From positions 1,364,001-1,428,000 of the forward strand of contig NC_050738.1 of NCBI RefSeq assembly GCF_014529535.1: a DNA stretch of 64,000 nucleotides, written 5' to 3'. This document shows, piece by piece, positions 57,541 to 64,000 of this stretch. Within the stretch, counting starts at the first letter, position 1; every line of letters starts with the position of its first letter. A program made the translations under genes and the position numbers. Below the pieces are notes generated by a model, which ran no database searches, was not told the origin of the DNA, and saw only the letters and a list, made by a program, of their open reading frames with translations. The stretch is from Bradysia coprophila (Eukaryota > Arthropoda > Insecta > Diptera > Sciaridae).

Positions 57541-60403
57541 AATTAACGAATTATCACATTTTCGTTTTCAACAGATTCTACATAATTTCTGGATCCACAA
57601 ATTTGACAGTCTTGATATTGAATGGTTTTATTTGGTTTTTATCCCAGTAAACTGGTCGTTACAAATTTCGACTGGGAAAAAAATTTAAAATTGCATTCAT
57701 TAACAGCTGTCAGAATCTGTGGGACTAGTATTATCAGATCCCACATAAAACAAAAATGTGATAATTCGTAATTTTTCATAATTGTACCTAATTCACGCGT
57801 TCTATTTCAAAACATACATCATAGTAAGTCACTCAGTTTAACACTTAGTTTTCGACATTTACAATACAACGTCAGCGTTATTTTGTCCAACTGTCAGTTG
57901 TTTAAATATTTAAATTTTTGGCGCACTTATGGCGTGAATCCGTTTTATTATACATTTTACTATTAAACACTCATGAACCGGAGGTTATCGTTCAATTTCG
58001 TTATTGCTTTCGATAACAGATGATGATTAACCCGTTTCTGTCTTGAAAATTTTCTTTCCTCAACGAACAGTTTATATAAATGATAAGTGCAATTAAACCA
58101 ATTTTTTTAAACATAACATTTTCTATGTATATTACTTCACAATTCTGTTGTTGGTGTTGTCTTCATTTTATTTATATGTAACAGTCGTATTGATAACAGT
58201 TAGGCTTTCGAGTTTTTCTTGGTCACTGAACTGATATGAAATTGACATTGAAATTTTTTCAACGAGGTCAAATTGACTGCACGTCGTCATATGTTTTTCC
58301 TTATTGAAGTTTATTCGTTTTGCTTTGCTTATGACCGATTAAACGAAGTATGTTAGGTCCTTCTTTCAGTTTGTCATCGAATTTTATTTGTTCATCGACA
58401 TTTTGTCCTCGTAAATCCCTAAGAAAAGCGCAAAAATTTATCACTTTGAACCAATCTATCTTAACGAGACGAAAAAGAAACCATTGGATGAAATACATAT
58501 TTTGTCCTCATAAAGTCGTTTTTCCGATACCATTTTCGAGTACCATTAACAAAACGTTGTCGTTGAACTTTCAAACTTTCCTGGAATTTCATTCAATGAA
58601 CTTGAGTGCAACAAACTGAGCCCCATCCGTCTTAAACCACCCATCCCAGTCAGTTTGATTTCCCACATTTTCCGTTTCTATTTTCTTTTTATCTTGCGAA
58701 TATGTGAAATCGACTTTCACTTTTGTGGTGTGCAAAATACACCTTCTACCGTATGCTGTGTGGCCCCCAATCGAATGCCATAGGTATCAGAAAGGCAAGG
58801 ACCTTTAAGCTACGCTACGCAAATATATTGGTGCCTTAGTGGAGGCAATAAAAACTTTTTCTCTCGTAAGGTGAAGAGTTTAAACGTTTTCGAAGACGTT
58901 GATCGCGGGAGTTCTAAATGTCGAGAAAATTTATGTCTTTTCGCCCACGGCATGCAGTACACTGTGTGTGTGTGTGCGACAACTATTGGAAGAAGTTTCA
59001 ACGATTTATTTGTCTGCTCGAGTTAAGGTCTCATATACTTTCTAAACGAAAAGAGTAAGACGTTAACATCGATTGAATGTTACATCCTCAGACAAATATC
59101 CGATACTGTAAATCAACCAGATACAATTCCTTACACTTAATGTCAGAAGTCCATTAGTGAACAATGTGACAAACACAAGGACAAAGCCAATGATAGCCAT
59201 AAAGACAGTTTTATAGTCGTTCAATTGTCATCACTCTCGTAATGTGTCTACAACAAAATAAAATCATAATTCCTTGTCGACAATGAAACCATTTTTTTTG
59301 ATCAATAAATTAAATCAGGAAAAATAAATCGTAACCAAAAACCCGACGACTAAACATAAAAAGTCAGTTTTGTCCGCATAAATTGACGCTAAAAATTTTT
59401 ACCCTATGGTAAGAACACAAAAGCATTTTGTAAGTGCGTCGTCTGGAAACTCTTTCCAAATACCCTCATTCTATTACAGACATATATGTTTGTGTATACG
59501 ATTCACCCAGAAATCATCCTTGGGTGTGTTTTTCTATGTATTATGTTGCCGCATGTCGGTCATCCACCCTCTCAGATTATTCAACTCCGTTTATATATAT
59601 CCTTGTTGTTTTTTGTCATGCACAGCTAATGCTTCTTCTTCGTTCGTTTTGCAAAGTTTCCATCAGCTACATACACACAATGGATGGCGTTGTGTTATGC
59701 GATATAGTGTTATTCGGTGGGGTGTGTTACACTTTTAGAGCAAAAAAATCTTTTTATTGAAATGTTATTCGGTTTTCTTATGCAGCTTAAATGTAAGCGC
59801 GCACCGGCGAAGGTACTGGAATATATCTATGGAAAATGATCATATCACAAAGTTTACTTTGTGATATTCGGATATTGTATCGTGACCAGCGACTGAAACA
59901 TTTTTTTAAGAATTTTCGAATGCAACAATAGAGAAGCTAGAAAAGCCTTTGTCATCGTGATTTGGCAATGACGACAAATTTTTTGTACTGTTTGTTCAAA
60001 TATGTGAAGTAACAGATTTTGCATAGATCTAATTATGTTATGGCTTCACAGGTGAAAATGGAAGAATGTTGCATATCAATAGGGAAATGATGTTTCGAAA
60101 CTAAAGCTGAAACGTAATAGATTTTTGTACAATTCTAGTACATTAAATGTATACCGTTCTAGTACATTCGTCTTAAATTTTCGATCTATTTTTTATGAAC
60201 TGACTTCACTGCTATGACATTTCATGTAGATTAACCAGAGTGAAGTTATTCACAAAGAATGCAGTACTGAAAAGAAATGTGGCGCCAATGACAAAAAGTT
60301 ATAAAAAAACGAAGTTTGGAGAAATAATTCCTTTAAAATAGGCCCTGGTTGCAGCTTCAGCATATTTTTGGAAGGCAATTATCAAAAATTCCATAAAACT
60401 AAC
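57541..60403. other. Gene-poor stretch
   Basis: No gene was accepted. A lone end of the 164-bp MITE (GCGCACTTATGGCGTGAAT) lies near 57921-57939. The overlapping frames at 59406-59760 lack domain signals. Confidence 0.45.
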
Positions 60404-60497
60404 GCACTTCAAGCAAAGTACTATTTTTTTACAGCGCCAAAATATGTTTGATACACTGTCCTGTTTCAGTACTCTATTAAGTTTATTTGAATTGCGT
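60404..60497. mobile_element. Degenerate CAACGCACTTC-group MITE
   Basis: AACGCACTTCAAGCAAAGTA at the left and AATTGCGTTG at the right are eroded ends of the 154-bp MITE family. Confidence 0.55.
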
Positions 60498-60718
60498 TGA
60501 TAAAACTCTTGAAAACTTAAAAATTCTTAGAATAAAATTTCGAGTCCCTTTTACAATTTAAACAAATTTTTAAGAACTTAATTCCAAAAATAAGCTATGG
60601 TTCCAGCTTGGGCAGCATTTGGCAAAATAGAATGTTCAGATCAAGGACGTAATCTGCTATTAATTGAATTCGATTATTGTACGAAAAATCATCTTTATTC
60701 ATACACAACGCAATTCCA

Positions 60719-60882
60719 ATTCACGTCGTAAGTGTGCCTAAAATTTGAATTTTAAGTGAACGATTCGATGAAAAAGTGAACCGAAAAGTACATTTCAACG
60801 CTTCATTGTATGAAAATGACGCTACGTTAGAAAGACCTCCGCACTTTCCATTTTGAATTTCGACCGCACTTACGGCGTGAAT
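60719..60882. mobile_element. 164-bp MITE, second copy, opposite orientation
   Basis: It is the same length as, and highly similar to, 37235-37398 read on the other strand, including GAAAAAGTGAACCGAAAAGT and GTATGAAAATGACGCTACG. Confidence 0.88.
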
Positions 60883-60989
60883 AGTCTCGTATCTCGTTGT
60901 AATAATTTCTCCTGAAAATGTTCAAATGTCTATATTACCGTATCGAGGGGAGCGCAAGAAACGTAAATTCCAAATATTGTTACAACCCA

Positions 60990-61135
60990 ACGCTACAGTT
61001 ATATGACACGCTGTCAACTTCCACTACTCTATTTAGAGTACCACTCATGCTTTGGTTTTTTACAGTGTTTTACAGTTTTATGATACCCTGTGAACTTTCA
61101 GTACCCTATTTAGAGTACCACTCATGCTTGCGTTG
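60990..61135. mobile_element. CAACGCACTTC-group MITE with internal duplication
   Basis: The left end CAACGCTACAG and the right end CTCATGCTTGCGTTG mark the element. The phrase ATTTAGAGTACCACTCATGC occurs twice, 81 bp apart. Confidence 0.65.
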
Positions 61136-61660
61136 TACAGCCCCATTATTTGATGTATAGTAAACACGTCTAACAAAACATCTACTCAAAGTTGTAGTAG
61201 ATTTTTAATTGAATTGTCTATGGAAGTCCCGAACTTGTGACAGCATTTATCAATTTGAAAAGTCGTTTGCGCCTCCTCGGTCCTATCTCAGAAATTTCGG
61301 TAACAATTAAAAATCTTTATTTTTAATCATCGCATTATTTCAACACTGCACTGGTGGATCAGTCATATTTGTATTGAATCAAACTTTCCCTTACAAAGTA
61401 ATTATGCCGTCCAAGCTTTAATGCACGAACTTTTAACTAACAGAAACTGAATCATAACATAAAAAATCCATGAAGCTGAAGCTGGTGTTTGCTGCCATTT
61501 CAAGTGAAACCTTACAGAATCTATAGAAGTCAAAGAAAAAGGTGTGCTATTGTTATCGAAACATATTTAGGTATATGTCGTCAGCACCCCCACCTTTTTG
61601 GGCTGGTGTTTTCGTTGCTGATTATTATGAGCTATGTTTTGTGCTTTCGAATGACGCTAT
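61136..61660. other. Non-coding stretch before the satellite
   Basis: Nothing recognisable was found. Confidence 0.4.
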
Positions 61661-61661
61661 C

Positions 61662-62037
61662 CAAAAATTTTGTGCTGCTCAGGCGCCCGAGCACAAAACT
61701 ACTTTCTGGTCAAAGCATGTCACTTTGTATGGGAGACCCCTAATATATCAACTGCAGCCAAAATACATTTCTAGGACTAAAATGTACACATTATGTGCTG
61801 ACGATATCACCCCACCAAAAATTTTGTGCTGCTCAGGCACCCGAGCACAAAACTACTTTCTGGTCAAAGCATGTCACTTTGTATGGGAGACCCCTAATAT
61901 ATCAACTGCAGCCAAAATACATTTCTAGGACTAAAATGTACACATTATGTGCTGACGATATCACCCCACCAATAGTTTAGTGCTGCCACCTGTGTCCAGC
62001 ACAAAACTACTTTCTGCTCAAAACATGTCACTTTGCA
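61662..62037. repeat. 154-bp tandem repeat, two full units and a partial third
   Basis: The segment starting TTTTGTGCTGCTCAGGC repeats at 61671 and 61825 with few changes; a third, diverged unit starts near 61977 and breaks off at about 62037, where the 41-bp satellite begins. Confidence 0.92.
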
Positions 62038-62070
62038 AACATAGAAGACCCTTCACAATTTTGAGAGTTT

Positions 62071-63778
62071 TGCATGCAACTGAATTCTTGCACAATAGCC
62101 TGAGTCCATTGTGCATGCAACAAGAGGCTTGCACAATAGTTAGAATTTATTGTGAATGCATCTCGATGCTTGCACAATAGTCACAGTTCATTGTGCATGC
62201 ATCTCGATGCTTGCACAATAGTCAGAGTTCATTGTGCATCCAACAGAATTCTTACACAATAGTCAGAGTTCATTGTGCATCCAACAGAATTCTTACACAA
62301 TAGTCAGAGTTCATTGTGCATGCATCTCGATGCTTGTACAATAGTCAGAGTTCATTGTGCATGCATCTCGATGCTTGCACAATAGCCTGAGTCCATTGTG
62401 CATGTAACAAGAGGCTTGCACAATAGTCAGACTTCATTGTGCATGCATCTCGATGTTTGCACAATAGTTAGAGGTCATTGTGCATGCATCTCGATGCTTG
62501 CACAATAGTCAGAGTTCATTGTGCATGCATCTCGATGCTTGTACAATAGCCTGAGTCCATTGTGCATGTAACAAGAGGCTTGCACAATAGTCAGAGTTCA
62601 TTGTGCATGCATCTCGATGCTTGCACAATAGTCAGAGTTCATTGTGCATCCAACAGAATTCTTACACAATAGTCAGAGTTCATTGTGCATCCAACAGAAT
62701 TCTTACACAATAGTCAGAGTTCATTGTGCATGCATCTCGATGCTTGTACAATAGTCAGAGTTCATTGTGCATGCATCTCGATGCTTGCACAATAGCCTGA
62801 GTCCATTGTGCATGTAACAAGAGGCTTGCACAATAGTCAGACTTCACTGTGCATGCATCTCGATGTTTGCACAATAGTTAGAGGTCATTGTGCATGCATC
62901 TCGATGCTTGCACAATAGTCAGAGTTCATTGTGCATGCATCTCGATGCTTGTACAATAGCCTGAGTCCATTGTGCATGTAACAAGAGGCTTGCACAATAG
63001 TCAGAGTTCATTGTGCATGCATCTCGATGCTTGCACAATAGTTAGAGGTCATTGTGCATGCAACAAGAGGCTTGCACAATAGTTAGGATTCATTGTGCAT
63101 GCATCTCGATACTTGCACAATAGTCAGAGTTCATTGTGCATCCAACAGAATTCTTACACAATAGTCAGAGTTCATTGTGCATGCATCTCGATGCTTGTAC
63201 AATAGTCAGAGTTCATTGTGCATGCATCTAAATGCTTGTACAATAGCCTGAGTCCATTGTGCATGTAACAAGAGGCTTGCACAATAGTCAGAGTATGCAT
63301 CTCGATGCTTGCACAATAGTTAGAGTTTATTGTGCATGCATCTAAATGCTTGTACAATAGCCTGAGTCCATTGTGGATGCAACAAGAGGCTTGCACAATA
63401 GTTACAATTCATTGTGCATCCAACAGAATTCTTACACAATAGTCAGAGTTCATTGTGCATGCATCTCGATGCTTGTACAATAGTCAGAGTTCATTGTGCA
63501 TGCATCTCGATGCTTGCACAATAGCCTGAGTCCATTGTGCATGTAACAAGAGGCTTGCACAATAGTCAGACTTCATTGTGCATGCATCTCGATGCTTGCA
63601 CAATAGTTAGAGGTCATTGTGCATGCATCTCGATGCTTGCACAATAGTCAGAGTTCATTGTGCATGCATCTCGATGCTAGCCTGAGTCCATTGTGCATGT
63701 AACAAGAGGCTTGCACAATAGTCAGAGTTCATTGTGCATGCATCTCGATGCTTGCACAATAGTTAGAGGTCATTGTGA
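62071..63778 (+). repeat. 41-bp hairpin satellite with 410-bp higher-order period
   Basis: Each 41-bp monomer has the stem ATTGTGCA, a 14-base loop, the stem TGCACAAT and an 11-base linker (such as AGTCAGAGTTC). At least four loop types recur, for example TGCATCTCGATGCT, TCCAACAGAATTCT, TGTAACAAGAGGCT and TGCATCTAAATGCT. The order of types repeats after ten monomers: a paired TCCAAC block occurs at 62237 and 62647, exactly 410 bp apart, and again after 492 bp (12 monomers). A deletion breaks the register near 63293. Frames across it are meaningless because 41 is not a multiple of three. Confidence 0.97.
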
Positions 63779-64000
63779 GGCTATTGTACAAGCATTTAGA
63801 TGCATGCACAATGAATTGTAACTATTGTGCAAGCCTCTTGTTGCATGCACAATGGACTCAGGCTATTGTACAAGCATTTAGATGCATGCACAATAAACTC
63901 AAACTATTGTGCAAGCATCGAGATGCATGCACAATGAACTCTGACTATTGTGCAAGCATCGAGATGCATTCACAATGAATTCTAACTATTGTGCAAGCCT
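63779..64000 (-). repeat. Same satellite in reverse orientation
   Basis: From about 63779 the monomers run as reverse complement to the window end. The order of types (including the rare GTAAC linker form) resembles that of 63300-63420, suggesting an inverted duplication of a related block. Confidence 0.95.

Noticed and set aside
63172..63396. Open frames across the satellite as a repeat protein
   Set aside because: The 41-bp period is not divisible by three, so each frame cycles; open stretches are chance.
62071..64000. CRISPR array
   Set aside because: Regular stems with varying loops superficially resemble repeats and spacers, but the loops are a few recurring types, the setting is eukaryotic and the pattern is a higher-order satellite.

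Overview
The window looks like AT-rich nuclear DNA of a dipteran insect. The supported genes have short introns (58-140 bp) with GT-AG borders. The rest is dense with small DNA-transposon derivatives, Penelope-like elements and 5'-truncated non-LTR retrotransposons. The element mix and gene forms would fit a fungus gnat (Sciaridae: Bradysia or Pseudolycoriella type), but that placement is inference and was not tested.

Genes. Three genes are well supported, all between 12.5 and 21.5 kb. (1) A divergent, centromere-type histone H3 variant (12568-13200, +) has a long basic tail that repeats the H3 tail motif. (2) A mitochondrial carrier of the SLC25A34/35 group (15320-16584, -) has five exons reconstructed. 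(3) GAS41/YEATS4 (20499-21475, -) has four exons; it is the histone-acyl-lysine reader of the Tip60/SRCAP-type complexes. Two further gene pieces are supported by splice sites and codon structure but not recognised: a two-exon 119-residue reading frame at 3385-3802 and a probable terminal exon at 39517-39843.

Layout. 1-3.3 kb: a foldback and the first copy of a retroposon-like family with an internal ~145-bp tandem array. 3.4-3.9 kb: the unassigned small gene. 4.9-9.3 kb: three terminal-inverted-repeat elements. 10-11.5 kb: MITEs and a truncated LINE with a poly-A tail. 11.8-12.4 kb: a ~300-bp-arm, nearly perfect inverted duplication running up to the H3 variant gene. 14.4-15.05 kb: another large inverted repeat. 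18.7-20.2 kb: a hAT-type MITE and the second retroposon copy. 21.9-23.65 kb: a decayed Penelope-like element with a hammerhead-like motif. 24-39 kb: gene-poor, with nested palindromes and a second decayed Penelope-like element (32.6-33.7 kb). 40.07-41.71 kb: a hAT-type element with 8-bp target duplications that holds a MITE and a LINE tail. 42-62 kb: gene-poor, with more palindromes, two LINE fragments and the third retroposon copy. 62.07 kb to the end: a satellite of 41-bp hairpin-forming monomers with a 410-bp (10-mer) higher-order period; its orientation flips near 63778.

Functional links. The H3 variant and the YEATS reader are both chromatin proteins about 7 kb apart, on opposite strands. 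Nothing in the sequence shows coregulation. The most distinctive signals are the H3 variant with its repeated ARKS motifs beside a large hairpin-forming repeat, the hairpin satellite, and a short dispersed paired-hairpin repeat seen mostly in the gene-poor parts.
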